Notes under the pieces: model-generated
What the model was told of the DNA's origin: nothing
The model's input: the letters and a program-made list of their open reading frames with translations, nothing else
Database searches by the model: none
Made by a program: the position numbers and the translations under genes
DNA from: an uncultured Clostridia bacterium
Lineage (GTDB): Bacteria; Bacillota; Clostridia; Christensenellales; Borkfalkiaceae
NCBI GenBank assembly: GCA_934247935.1
Contig: CAKQKE010000007.1
Span: 50,156 to 114,155, forward strand
DNA: 64,000 bases
Direction of reading: 5' to 3'
In this document: positions 17,221 through 25,570 of the stretch, in pieces
Layout of the letters: every line of letters begins with the position of its first letter
Position numbering within the stretch: position 1 is the first letter of the stretch

Positions 17221-19920
17221 CTATAATTCCACTACTTCGGCGGTTACGTCCGCTTCGACTTTTGTGTTTTTAGTGTTTTTGCCGACAATTGCGCCCACAC
17301 AACCTTTGCTGCCCGTAATCGTTCCGGAAACGCTGCACTTTACGACAGTGCCGTCTTCTTTTGTATAAGAAGTGATTATCGATGAAGTATACGTACTACC
17401 CGAAATACCGCCTACGCCGTAAGTCGTTTTACCGACACCCGTAATATTGCCCGTGTTCGAGCAACCTCTTACATATATGTTTGAGCCGTGCATACCCACT
17501 ATACCGCCGAGGAACGCGCCCGTCGAAGAAGTGATGTTGCCGTTGTTTACGCATAAATCGATTGTAAATCCGCCCGCTTTTATAGGAGGCTCTGCACTGC
17601 CCGCAATACCCGCAATTCTGTAATTGGTTCCGTTTACCGCACCGTCGTTTATACAAGACAAAATCGCACCGTCGGTCGATTTTGATACTTTACCTATAAT
17701 GCCGCCGATATAGTCGTTTCCTTTAATCGTGCCCGAATTTGAACAATTTGTGATTTTAAGACTGCTTGCCGAAGTAGTCAAGCCATCTGCATTGCCGCCG
17801 ACTATTCCGCCGACAATGGTTTTGCCGCTAACGTCACCTTTATTGATACAGTTTTCAAATAGATTTATATTTATTACCGAAGCCGAGCCGACTCTGCCGA
17901 CTATACCGCCCGCATAACTTCCCGTGGTCGCAACGAAAGCGGTCGCTTCGTTTGTCACGTTTTTAACGGTAATCGTTTTGCCCGAAAGCCAACCGAATAT
18001 GCCGCCCGCATCGCTTGTCGCGGTAATTTCGCCGTCGTTTGTACAATCGGACACCTCAGCAAGGTAATTCGCACCGCCTACGCCGCCGACAAAGGTCGTG
18101 CCCGTTACGTTGCCGTAGTTGTTGCAGCCGCTTATTTCGGCAGCGGTATAATCCTGAGAATCTCTGCCGTAAATGCCGCCTACAGCAGACAACCCCTCGA
18201 CATTGCCGTGATTTTCGCAATTTATAATCGTGCCGCCTAAAAGTTGACCCACTATACCGCCGTTTACCGTGGTTGCGCTTGCAACGCCTTTAATAAACGC
18301 ATAGTTTTGGCAGGAAATAATTTTGCCGCCCTCGTTCGTGCCCGCAATACCCGCGGTATAATAAGAGCGTTTACCCTCTTCCGCGCCGACAACTCCTTGC
18401 GCCGTGTTCTCACAATTTTCGATTGTGACGAAGTTGTAACCTACGATTCCCCCCGCATTGCGTTCGCGGGAAAGAACCTGACCTTTATTCACACAGTCCG
18501 AAACGGTGCCTGCCGCATAGTAAAGCGTTGCGGGGGTGCCCGCTATGCCGATTATGCCGCCAACGCAGTTATATCCCACTACTTTTCCTTCGTTTACGCA
18601 GTTTGAAAGGGAGAATACTCCTCTTCCCAAAATGCCGCCGATGCCGTAAGTACCGTGAACATAACCGTAATTCTGACAATCCGAAATGGCGATATAGTCC
18701 ATTTCTTCGTTTGGCCCTGCGCCGTTTTTATAAGGAATATAACTATATCCCGCAATGCCGCCGACGTAACTGTCCTGCTTTTTCGCACCTTCGCTGTACG
18801 CCTCGCCGTCGACTTCGCCGTAGTTTTTACAGCCGATTATATAGCCGTTGTTTCTGCCCGCGATGCCGCCGTAATACATTGCGTCTTCGTTTTCAGCCGT
18901 CTTTGCATACGCCGTGACTTTGCCGTAATTTACACAGTTTTTAACGGTTGCAAATTGCGTGCCGAACAAAAGATAGTCCGTTTCCATTATTTCGCCGACT
19001 ATGCCGCCCACGAAAGAATCGCCCGTTACGTTTACATAATTTACGCAATTTTCTATCAATGCGTCGTTGTTTATCGCGCCGACAATACCTCCCGCATACG
19101 TATGCGCATAACCCACGTTGTTTTCTCCGTCGTTTACGCCGTAAATTTCGCCCCTTACGGTCAAATTTTTAACCGTACCCGTGACAAAACCGAAAAGCCC
19201 AAGATAAGAATCGTCGGTCTTTATGCTTAAATCTGTCACTTCGCACTCGTTTCCGTCGTAAATTCCGTTAAACGGTATACCTATATTGCCAATGGGCGTA
19301 AAGTTTGTTATTCCGGCAAGGCTTATGTTTTGAGTTTGTCTGAAATAACAATCTGTCAAGTCGGCGTCGTTTATCAAAAGAGTGCCTATGTACAAAAGGT
19401 CGTCAACCGTTTTTACCTCGTAAGGACTGTCTTGCGTGTAAATAAGTTTAAGCGTTCCGCTGCAATGTTTACACACACCGTTGTCTGCAAAGTCGTGTTT
19501 TCCTATCTCTCCGTACTCTTGTCCGCAAATCTTGCACTCGGCTTTTTGTTGACACGTAGCCGTACCGCCCGAGTGTGCCGATTCTTCACTTTTTTCGTTG
19601 CAGTTTAAGCAAACTTTCCAGTGCTTTTCGCCGTTGAAAAGATAAGTTTCTCCATATTCATGCCCGGCGTAATCGCCGTACTCCTGATTGCAAACTTCGC
19701 ATACCGCTTTTTGTTTGCAAGTCGCGTTGCCACCGAAGTGCTCGGCTTTTTCGCCTTTTTCGTCGCAACCGCTGCACTTGTGCCAATGGTAAGTTTCGTC
19801 ATAACTCCACTGAGATTGGTAGTCGTGAATATGCGGGTCTTCTTCGGTCACTTCACATGCCGAAAAAGTACAGCAAACCGAAAAAATAATAAATAAAACA
19901 GCAATTAAATATTTTTTCAT
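17221..19920 (-). CDS. GLUG-repeat surface lipoprotein with Cys/His-rich N-terminus
   Basis: 899 residues from the ATG at 19920, which has AAGGAG upstream; an in-frame start further upstream at 19959 lacks this. Lipobox FSAC gives a lipid-anchored Cys near residue 22. Residues ~30-160 contain repeated HxH and CxxC elements (HKCSGCDEKG, CEVCNQEYG, CLNCNEKSE, CKICGQEYG, CKHCSG) that could bind zinc. The remainder consists of about 18 GLUG-type units with the core GGIVG or GGIAG every 30-50 residues, predicted to stack as a beta-helix. Such repeats occur in adhesins and surface binding proteins. No catalytic motif is visible. It heads the operon with the SGNH-like protein; attachment or glycan presentation is the likely role. 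Confidence 0.8.
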   Translation of the reverse strand: MKKYLIAVLFIIFSVCCTFSACEVTEEDPHIHDYQSQWSYDETYHWHKCSGCDEKGEKAEHFGGNATCKQKAVCEVCNQEYGDYAGHEYGETYLFNGEKHWKVCLNCNEKSEESAHSGGTATCQQKAECKICGQEYGEIGKHDFADNGVCKHCSGTLKLIYTQDSPYEVKTVDDLLYIGTLLINDADLTDCYFRQTQNISLAGITNFTPIGNIGIPFNGIYDGNECEVTDLSIKTDDSYLGLFGFVTGTVKNLTVRGEIYGVNDGENNVGYAHTYAGGIVGAINNDALIENCVNYVNVTGDSFVGGIVGEIMETDYLLFGTQFATVKNCVNYGKVTAYAKTAENEDAMYYGGIAGRNNGYIIGCKNYGEVDGEAYSEGAKKQDSYVGGIAGYSYIPYKNGAGPNEEMDYIAISDCQNYGYVHGTYGIGGILGRGVFSLSNCVNEGKVVGYNCVGGIIGIAGTPATLYYAAGTVSDCVNKGQVLSRERNAGGIVGYNFVTIENCENTAQGVVGAEEGKRSYYTAGIAGTNEGGKIISCQNYAFIKGVASATTVNGGIVGQLLGGTIINCENHGNVEGLSAVGGIYGRDSQDYTAAEISGCNNYGNVTGTTFVGGVGGANYLAEVSDCTNDGEITATSDAGGIFGWLSGKTITVKNVTNEATAFVATTGSYAGGIVGRVGSASVININLFENCINKGDVSGKTIVGGIVGGNADGLTTSASSLKITNCSNSGTIKGNDYIGGIIGKVSKSTDGAILSCINDGAVNGTNYRIAGIAGSAEPPIKAGGFTIDLCVNNGNITSSTGAFLGGIVGMHGSNIYVRGCSNTGNITGVGKTTYGVGGISGSTYTSSIITSYTKEDGTVVKCSVSGTITGSKGCVGAIVGKNTKNTKVEADVTAEVVEL

Positions 19921-19965
19921 ATACCGCTTTCTCCTTAATATATTAAAATATTTTTTCACTATAAA

Positions 19966-19994
19966 ATTGTACCGCTTGACTTATAAATCGGCAA
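19966..19994 (-). promoter_or_regulatory. Promoter of the GLUG/SGNH operon
   Basis: Minus strand: TTGCCG (19994-19989), 17-bp spacer, TACAAT (19971-19966). It overlaps the divergent AraC promoter, so the two probably exclude each other or share a regulator. Confidence 0.55.
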
Positions 19995-20005
19995 TATGAT
20001 ATAAT
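19976..20005 (+). promoter_or_regulatory. Promoter of the first AraC-type regulator gene
   Basis: Plus strand: TTGACT (19976-19981), 18-bp spacer, TATAAT (20000-20005). The leader to the ATG at 20179 is about 165 nt, longer than usual in this window. Confidence 0.65.
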
Positions 20006-20178
20006 GCACAAAAAGATAACTATTCTGCTGTTTTTGCGATTTTTGCCTCTTTTAAAATGAGTTTTTATGTCTAAAAAGGAAAATATCCTATTTTCAGACA
20101 ATTAAACCGTAAATTTTAAAGAACCTTAAAACAGCGCAAAACAAACTTTTTTATTAAGCGCACGTTTAATCAAACATT

Positions 20179-21063
20179 ATGAGCGATTTTAAATTTATTA
20201 AAGAACAAAACAAAAAAGCAAACGACCTTTTATCCGACAAAAACCGTACACTGCTCACTTTAAAGCAAGTGTGTCTCGACGAATTTAAAATAAACCGTTT
20301 CGTCAAAAACGGCAATCATTATTACGGAGGACATCTATCGGGCATATACTGGTCGGCGATATATTATATAGAAAAAGGCGCGATGGAATTTTCAACAAGC
20401 GACAAAACCATCGTCGTAAATGCGGGCGAAATGATTTTTATACCCAAGGGCTATAGGTTCAGCGAGAAAAGCGTTTACTGCGAACAAATCGTTTACTACA
20501 TAGTCAATTTTTCATTCCACAGGCAAAACGAAAAAATTTTGGACGAAAAATTCGATATTACTCCATTTAACAAACAAGTTTCGCTAAAAGGCAAAGCGTT
20601 TCTTGAAAAGGCGTTCCCACTTTTCGAGGGCGACGAAAGAGACAATTTGATGGCGGCGGCTGAATTTTATTTGTTTTTTGCGGATATTTACCCCGATTTT
20701 GCCCCTTTACAACCCACCACTTTTTCGTCGGTACTGACAAGCGCGCTGAATTACATTCATGAGCATTACAAAGAAAACTTCACCATGGAGCAACTTGCCG
20801 CCCACTGCTGCGCGAGCCAATCGAGAATTTTCCACTTGTTTCAAGAAGAATTGAAAACCACACCCGTTTCTTATAAAAACAAATTGAGAATAAAAGAGTC
20901 GTTCGGTTATCTTACCGCGACGGATATGTCTGTTGAAGAAATAGCCGAAATTTTAAACTTTAATTCGGCGGCGAATTTTAGAAAAGCGTTTCATAAAATA
21001 ACCGATTCCACGCCCACCAAATATCGCAAAATTTTTAACCCGTCTCTTCAAAAAAATAAGTAA
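20179..21063 (+). CDS. AraC-family transcriptional regulator
   Basis: 294 residues. The N-terminal half is cupin-like (a GHLSGIYWSAIYYIEKG strand set, then MIFIPKGYRF), the usual sugar-binding/dimerisation part. Residues ~190-290 form the AraC double helix-turn-helix: FTMEQLAAHCCASQSRIFHLFQ followed by SVEEIAEILNFNSAANFRKAF and the closing TPTKYRKI. Such proteins usually activate nearby sugar operons. It is divergent from the GLUG/SGNH operon with overlapping promoters and converges on the sugar-acid operon at 21191-25430. It could control either; divergence favours the first. Confidence 0.9.
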   Translation: MSDFKFIKEQNKKANDLLSDKNRTLLTLKQVCLDEFKINRFVKNGNHYYGGHLSGIYWSAIYYIEKGAMEFSTSDKTIVVNAGEMIFIPKGYRFSEKSVYCEQIVYYIVNFSFHRQNEKILDEKFDITPFNKQVSLKGKAFLEKAFPLFEGDERDNLMAAAEFYLFFADIYPDFAPLQPTTFSSVLTSALNYIHEHYKENFTMEQLAAHCCASQSRIFHLFQEELKTTPVSYKNKLRIKESFGYLTATDMSVEEIAEILNFNSAANFRKAFHKITDSTPTKYRKIFNPSLQKNK

Positions 21064-21071
21064 ACATCACA

Positions 21072-21145
21072 AAAAAGCGAGCCTTTATTTTTGACGCATA
21101 CGCATAAAGCATTTTGCTTTAAGTATCGCCAAAGGCTCGCTTTTT
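21072..21145. terminator. Bidirectional terminator between AraC gene and sugar-acid operon
   Basis: A perfect 15-bp inverted repeat AAAAAGCGAGCCTTT (21072-21086) / AAAGGCTCGCTTTTT (21131-21145) encloses a second small hairpin (AAAGC...GCTTT). T runs end both strands. It serves the two convergent transcription units. Confidence 0.75.
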
Positions 21146-21190
21146 ATATGAGAAAACTTGAAAATGTGAAAATTTTTAGTTGAGCGGCAA

Positions 21191-22210
21191 TTATCTTTGT
21201 ACCCTGCCGGAGGCGTCTCCGTTTGCCAATGTTTGCACTTCGCTTACCGAAACCATGTTGTAGTCGCCCTCGATTGAGTGTTTTAAACAAGACGCAGCGA
21301 CCGCAAATTCTATGGCTTTTTGCTTGTCGTAATTTGACAAAAGCGAATAAATAAGTCCCGCGCCGAAACTGTCGCCGCCACCCACGCGGTCTACTATGTG
21401 CATTGCGTACTTCTTTGAAAAATATGCATTGCCGCCCGCAAACAGCATGCCCGACCAATTGTTGTCGTTTGCGGAAAGGCTCTCCCTTAAAGTGATTGCA
21501 ACCGCCTTGAAATTAAACTTTTCGGTGAGTTGTTTCGCCACGGAAATATATCCTTCGCGGTCGAGTTTACCCGAATTTACGTCGGTATTTTCCGCTTCTA
21601 TACCGAAAACGTCCTTCGCGTCCTCTTCGTTGGCAATACACACGTCGACGTACTTGCAAATTTTGCCCATAATTTCGCCCGCTTTTTCTTTGGTCCAAAG
21701 TTTTTTGCGGAAATTTAAGTCGCAAGAAATCGTTATACCCTTTTCTTTGGCGATTTTTACCGCTTGTAAAACAATTTCTGCAGTATCGTCGGAAAGCGCG
21801 GGGGTTATACCCGTAAAGTGAAACCAATGTGCTCCGTCGAAAATATTGTTCCAATCGAAGTCTTGCTTTTTAGCCGTCGCTATAGACGAACCCGCACGGT
21901 CGTAAATAACCTTACTCGGGCGTTGGCTCGCGCCTTTTTCACAGTAATAAATGCCCACTCTGTCGCCGCCGCGAACTATTTCAGAAGTGTCTACGCCGAA
22001 TTTTCTCAAACTGTTTACCGCCGCCTGACCTATTTCGTGAGCGGGAAGTTTTGAAACGAATGCGCAATCGACTCCGAAATTTGCAAGACTTACGGCAACG
22101 TTTGCTTCCGCGCCGCCAAAAGTCGCTTCGTATTTATCGCTTTGCACAAACCTTAAATAATTTTCGGGCGCAAGCCTTAACATCAATTCGCCAAAAGTCA
22201 CTACTTTCAT
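21191..22210 (-). CDS. kdgK: PfkB-family sugar-acid kinase, probable 2-keto-3-deoxygluconate kinase
   Basis: 339 residues from ATG 22210; the start overlaps the aldolase stop as ATGA and has AGAGG upstream. Both PfkB signatures are present: GGAEANVAVSLANFG near residue 37 and the catalytic loop DRVGGGDSFGAG near residue 277. The N-terminus (GELMLRL) is typical of KdgK. It should phosphorylate 2-keto-3-deoxygluconate, or the galacto epimer, at C6 using ATP in the cytoplasm. It is the last gene of a five-gene operon, directly after the aldolase that would use its product. Fructokinase is the main alternative, but the neighbours argue against it. Confidence 0.85.
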   Translation of the reverse strand: MKVVTFGELMLRLAPENYLRFVQSDKYEATFGGAEANVAVSLANFGVDCAFVSKLPAHEIGQAAVNSLRKFGVDTSEIVRGGDRVGIYYCEKGASQRPSKVIYDRAGSSIATAKKQDFDWNNIFDGAHWFHFTGITPALSDDTAEIVLQAVKIAKEKGITISCDLNFRKKLWTKEKAGEIMGKICKYVDVCIANEEDAKDVFGIEAENTDVNSGKLDREGYISVAKQLTEKFNFKAVAITLRESLSANDNNWSGMLFAGGNAYFSKKYAMHIVDRVGGGDSFGAGLIYSLLSNYDKQKAIEFAVAASCLKHSIEGDYNMVSVSEVQTLANGDASGRVQR

Positions 22211-22791
22211 AAGTATACCTCTTTCAAAATATCGCATGCTTTTTTGCAGTTTTCGGTTATATCGCCTTTCATCATGAACGAACCGCCCACCGCATACACT
22301 TTTTCGTTTTGTAAAAACTCTTTTAAATTTGTCAAATCAACGCCGCCCGTTGGTATAAATCTGACTTGCGGAAAGGGTGCGGAAAGCGATTTTAAGGCTT
22401 TAAGTCCGCCGTAAACGTTGGCGGGAAAAAATTTTAAAACCGTCAAACCGTGTTTTAAAGCAATCATTATTTCGGTAGGCGTAACGCACCCGGGGAAATA
22501 ATTTATTCCTTTGATTTTACAATATTCCGCGATTTCTTCCGAAAGCCCTGGCGAAACTATAAACTTTGCTCCGGCGTCAATCGCCGCCTTGCACTGTTCG
22601 ATATTAATTACAGTGCCCGCGCCGATATTCATATCCGGAAAGGTTTTTACGGCGAGAGCAATAGCCTCTTTGGCGCAAGCCGTTCTGAAAGTGATTTCTG
22701 CAGTGTTTATCCCGCCCGCACGCAAGGCATTAAGCGTAGGAACGGTGTCGTTTATATCCTTGATTACCACTACGGGTATAAGTTTATCCAT
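22207..22791 (-). CDS. eda: KDPG/KDPGal aldolase
   Basis: 194 residues, slightly shorter than the E. coli enzyme. The class I aldolase active site is visible: Glu32 in AEITFRT, the phosphate-binding Gly-rich segments, and the Schiff-base Lys120 in LKFFPA. It cleaves 2-keto-3-deoxy-6-phosphogluconate (or -galactonate) to pyruvate and glyceraldehyde-3-phosphate. It sits 1 bp after the SDR stop and overlaps the kinase start by 4 bp, so production of the two enzymes is probably coupled. Confidence 0.93.
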   Translation of the reverse strand: MDKLIPVVVIKDINDTVPTLNALRAGGINTAEITFRTACAKEAIALAVKTFPDMNIGAGTVINIEQCKAAIDAGAKFIVSPGLSEEIAEYCKIKGINYFPGCVTPTEIMIALKHGLTVLKFFPANVYGGLKALKSLSAPFPQVRFIPTGGVDLTNLKEFLQNEKVYAVGGSFMMKGDITENCKKACDILKEVYL

Positions 22792-22792
22792 T

Positions 22793-23581
22793 TTAATTTT
22801 CCTCCGGAATAATCGGATAAAGTTGAATCATATTTCCGCAGTCAACGGTGAGTTCCGCACCCGTGGTATTGTGAGCGTGAGCGACGAAATACCAAACCGC
22901 ATCGGCGATATCCGCGCCTTCCGCAATAGTGCCGAGCGGAGAAAAAGCGGACGGAACTTTTTTGTAAAATTCGGGATTTTTGTCCGTTCTGTCGGTGTGA
23001 ATCATACCGGGCAAAACTGCGTTTACCCTTATTTTGTATTTACCCAAATCGAGCGCAAGCGCGCGCATCAATCCGAGTTGACCGCCCTTTGACGAAGAAT
23101 ATGCCGCTCTTTCGGGAATAGCCCTATACGCCGTGTTTGAATTTATAAACGTTATACTGCCGCCGCCGTTTTTCGCCATGCGTTTTGCGGCGTTTTGTAT
23201 AAGACAAAAATTCCACACGACATTGACGTTTATTACCTTTTGAAAATCTTTAAGCGGACTTTCAAAAACGTTAAACCCGACACCTAAATCGGCTGCGTTT
23301 AACACTAAGTCTGTAATTATTATTCCTTCATTATCGAGACTCGAAAACAAATCTGCCACGTTTTTCTCGTCCACTTCGCCGTTTTCGTTTAATGCGTTTA
23401 AAGTCGCACCTATGATTTTTACGTTTTGGAATTTGCTTTTATAATTTTCTTCGGCGTGCTTTACTCTATCTTCGCTTCTGCCCGTGAAAATTACGTTTAC
23501 TCCTTCTGAAGCAAATTTTTCCACTATAGCCGCACCCGTGTTTACGCACGCGCCCGTAACCAATGCCCATTTTTCAGTCAT
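22793..23581 (-). CDS. Short-chain dehydrogenase/reductase, probable sugar or sugar-acid dehydrogenase
   Basis: 262 residues with a Rossmann fold. The cofactor loop is TGACVNTGAAI (the middle Gly of the usual TGxxxGxG is Asn), followed by VLNAAD and the catalytic set Ser in FINSN and YSSSK. The substrate cannot be read from sequence. In this operon it could oxidise galactose (or another aldose) at C1, or interconvert a keto-deoxy acid as KduD does. It is preceded by the dehydratase (11 bp) and followed by the aldolase. Confidence 0.8.
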   Translation of the reverse strand: MTEKWALVTGACVNTGAAIVEKFASEGVNVIFTGRSEDRVKHAEENYKSKFQNVKIIGATLNALNENGEVDEKNVADLFSSLDNEGIIITDLVLNAADLGVGFNVFESPLKDFQKVINVNVVWNFCLIQNAAKRMAKNGGGSITFINSNTAYRAIPERAAYSSSKGGQLGLMRALALDLGKYKIRVNAVLPGMIHTDRTDKNPEFYKKVPSAFSPLGTIAEGADIADAVWYFVAHAHNTTGAELTVDCGNMIQLYPIIPEEN

Positions 23582-23592
23582 ATTTTTTCTCC

Positions 23593-24753
23593 TTAAAAGT
23601 AAAATTCCGTTTTGGGCGGACGAATATCCGTAAGCGCACCCGTGTAGTGGCGCAAATTATGCTCTACGTAAAGGTGTTTTAAACATTCTTCTTCGTTGAG
23701 TTCTATGCCGATGCCGGGCTTGTCTCCGATTTTGATTTTTCCGTCTTTATAAACGAGATTTTCGTTTGTAACAAACTTGCGGTAATCTACGTCGGAATAC
23801 ATTATTTCCAAAATGCAGAAGTTTGGACAGCAAGCCGCAAGTTGAAGGGTTGCGGCGTTTGCTACGGGACCCGATGGGTTGTGCGGGGCAAACGGTATAT
23901 AATTGGCCTCGGCGATAGCCGCGATTTTTTTAAGTTCCATTATGCCGCCTGCGTGCGATACGTCGGGTTGAATATAATCGGACGCGCGCATTGCGAATAA
24001 TTGATTGTAGTCGAACCTCGTGTAAAGTCTTTCTCCTGCGGAAATGGCTACGGGAGACTTGTCACGCACCGCTTTCAACGCCTCGAGATTGTTGGGGGGC
24101 ACGGGTTCTTCAAACCACATCGGTTTAAACTGCTCTAATTCTTTGGCGATTTTTATGCCCGTAGGCACGTCGAATCTGCCGTGTCCTTCGATGAGTAAAT
24201 CCACCTGATTTCCCACCGCTTCTCTTACTTTTGCCACGCATTCGAGCGCGGTGTCGAGGTCTTTATTCGAAATTTGCAAATAACTTTTGCCGAACGGGTC
24301 CCACTTCATTGCCGTTACGCCGCGTTGTACCGCTATTTTTGCTTTTTCGGCGAACTCGTCCGGGGTTTTTGCACCCGAAAACCATCCGTTGACGTAAATG
24401 CGGCACTCGTCGTTTGCTTTGCCGCCGAGAAGTTGATAAACGGGCACGCCGAGCGACTTGCCGAGTATATCCCAAAGGGCGCACTCTACCGCCGAAAGCG
24501 CGCTCATAAGCACAGCCCCGCCGCGCCAATAAGCATCTCGATAAATATCGTGATAAAGCCTTTCTATCTGTCTCGGGTCTTTGCCGATTAAATAGTTTTT
24601 CAAATGTTCTACCGCGCCGCAAAGTGCTTTTTCTTTATATTCGAGCGTGCCTTCGCCTACGCCGCATATTCCATCGTCGGTATAGACTTTGACAAACACC
24701 CAATTCGTTCTGAAACAATCGACCACAAAGGTCTTTACGTCGGTTATTTTCAT
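23593..24753 (-). CDS. Enolase-superfamily sugar-acid dehydratase, galactonate dehydratase-like
   Basis: 386 residues of the mandelate racemase/muconate-lactonising group. A capping domain (1-~125) precedes the barrel. Metal ligands and catalytic groups follow the DgoD pattern: LIEGHGRFD (acidic ligand plus His), FEEPVPP, GERLYTR, QPDVSHAGGI and PHNPSGP with the second His. DgoD enzymes dehydrate D-galactonate to 2-keto-3-deoxygalactonate in the cytoplasm. Closely related acids (gluconate, arabinonate, fuconate) are possible substrates. Its start overlaps the upstream hydrolase stop by 4 bp. With the aldolase and kinase it defines a sugar-acid pathway. Confidence 0.85.
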   Translation of the reverse strand: MKITDVKTFVVDCFRTNWVFVKVYTDDGICGVGEGTLEYKEKALCGAVEHLKNYLIGKDPRQIERLYHDIYRDAYWRGGAVLMSALSAVECALWDILGKSLGVPVYQLLGGKANDECRIYVNGWFSGAKTPDEFAEKAKIAVQRGVTAMKWDPFGKSYLQISNKDLDTALECVAKVREAVGNQVDLLIEGHGRFDVPTGIKIAKELEQFKPMWFEEPVPPNNLEALKAVRDKSPVAISAGERLYTRFDYNQLFAMRASDYIQPDVSHAGGIMELKKIAAIAEANYIPFAPHNPSGPVANAATLQLAACCPNFCILEIMYSDVDYRKFVTNENLVYKDGKIKIGDKPGIGIELNEEECLKHLYVEHNLRHYTGALTDIRPPKTEFYF

Positions 24754-25430
24754 TGTAAATTTATCTCCTTGTAAATCCCGGGAACAATTTTATTTTTACA
24801 AACAAGTTCTTCCCCCGTCATATCGTCAAACATACCGAAATGAGTCGGTACGGCGAATTTAAAATTCAATCTGTTTAAAAACCTTGCGGCATCGACGGCG
24901 TTCATATTGTTACCGCGCCCGTTTATGGGTAAAAACACCGCTTCGAAATTGATTTCAGACAGACTTTCAAACACTTTTTCGCTGTATAAAGTGTCGCCCG
25001 TGATATAATAATTTTTGCCCTCGCAAGAAATAATTACGCCGATTGCCTCGGGGTCGGAATGTTCGGCGGCAACGGCAGTGAACAAAACTCCGTCTACCGT
25101 ATAACTCGTTCCGTTTTCAAAATACACACAATTGCAATCGGGATATCTTTTTTTTGCCTTTAAAAAAACCGACGGCGGCGCAAGCAAAACGCAACCGACG
25201 TTTTCATGCAGCAATTTATCCAACGTTTGCTCGTCGTAATGGTCGGCATGCGCGTGTGTGATTATCAAAACCGTGGGTTTTATATTTAAAAATTTTTCAT
25301 CGATCGGCTGTCTGCGCTTGTTTTGCGGCTCGATAAGTTGTACCGAGTTTGATAAGTACGGGTCAATGACTATTTTTGAATTCTTCCTTTCGATTAAAAA
25401 TCCGTTTTGTCCTAAAAATGTTATTTTCAT
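24750..25430 (-). CDS. UlaG-like metallo-beta-lactamase-fold hydrolase, possible sugar lactonase
   Basis: 226 residues. The metal-binding motif THAHADHYD is at residues 58-66 (His59, His61, Asp63, His64), with further ligands in AAEHSD, TGDTLY and VPTHFGMFDD. The length and motif set fit the UlaG/YtnP-like branch, whose best-known member opens L-ascorbate-6-phosphate lactone. As the first gene of an aldonate pathway, it could hydrolyse the aldonolactone made by the dehydrogenase (inference). A divergent promoter pair lies upstream. Confidence 0.75.
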   Translation of the reverse strand: MKITFLGQNGFLIERKNSKIVIDPYLSNSVQLIEPQNKRRQPIDEKFLNIKPTVLIITHAHADHYDEQTLDKLLHENVGCVLLAPPSVFLKAKKRYPDCNCVYFENGTSYTVDGVLFTAVAAEHSDPEAIGVIISCEGKNYYITGDTLYSEKVFESLSEINFEAVFLPINGRGNNMNAVDAARFLNRLNFKFAVPTHFGMFDDMTGEELVCKNKIVPGIYKEINLQ

Positions 25431-25477
25431 AAAATTTACACCGAAACTGTAATGTTTTTTTGCTTTTTTATACGATT

Positions 25478-25507
25478 ATTTTAAATTATCTATTGATTTA
25501 TTCACAA
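25478..25507 (-). promoter_or_regulatory. Probable promoter of the sugar-acid operon
   Basis: Minus strand: TTGTGA (25507-25502), 18-bp spacer, TAAAAT (25483-25478). It overlaps the plus-strand promoter of the second AraC gene by about 15 bp, which suggests joint control. Confidence 0.45.
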
Positions 25508-25521
25508 ATTATTGATATACT
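25493..25521 (+). promoter_or_regulatory. Promoter of the second AraC-type regulator gene
   Basis: Plus strand: TTGATT (25493-25498), 17-bp spacer, TATACT (25516-25521). It places the transcript start ~42 bp before the ATG at 25571, so the longer open frame beginning at 25460 is not translated from it. Confidence 0.6.
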
Positions 25522-25570
25522 TTATTTATTGAAAAATATTGAAAAATTATTTTTTTACGGAGAGCGACAT

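Noticed and set aside
20010..20178. Possible riboswitch in the long leader of the first AraC gene
   Set aside because: I could not find a recognised conserved core or stable multi-stem fold; only AT-rich sequence is visible.
25460..25570. N-terminal extension of the second AraC regulator by 37 residues
   Set aside because: The promoter lies inside the extension, and the ATG at 25571 has a good ribosome site.
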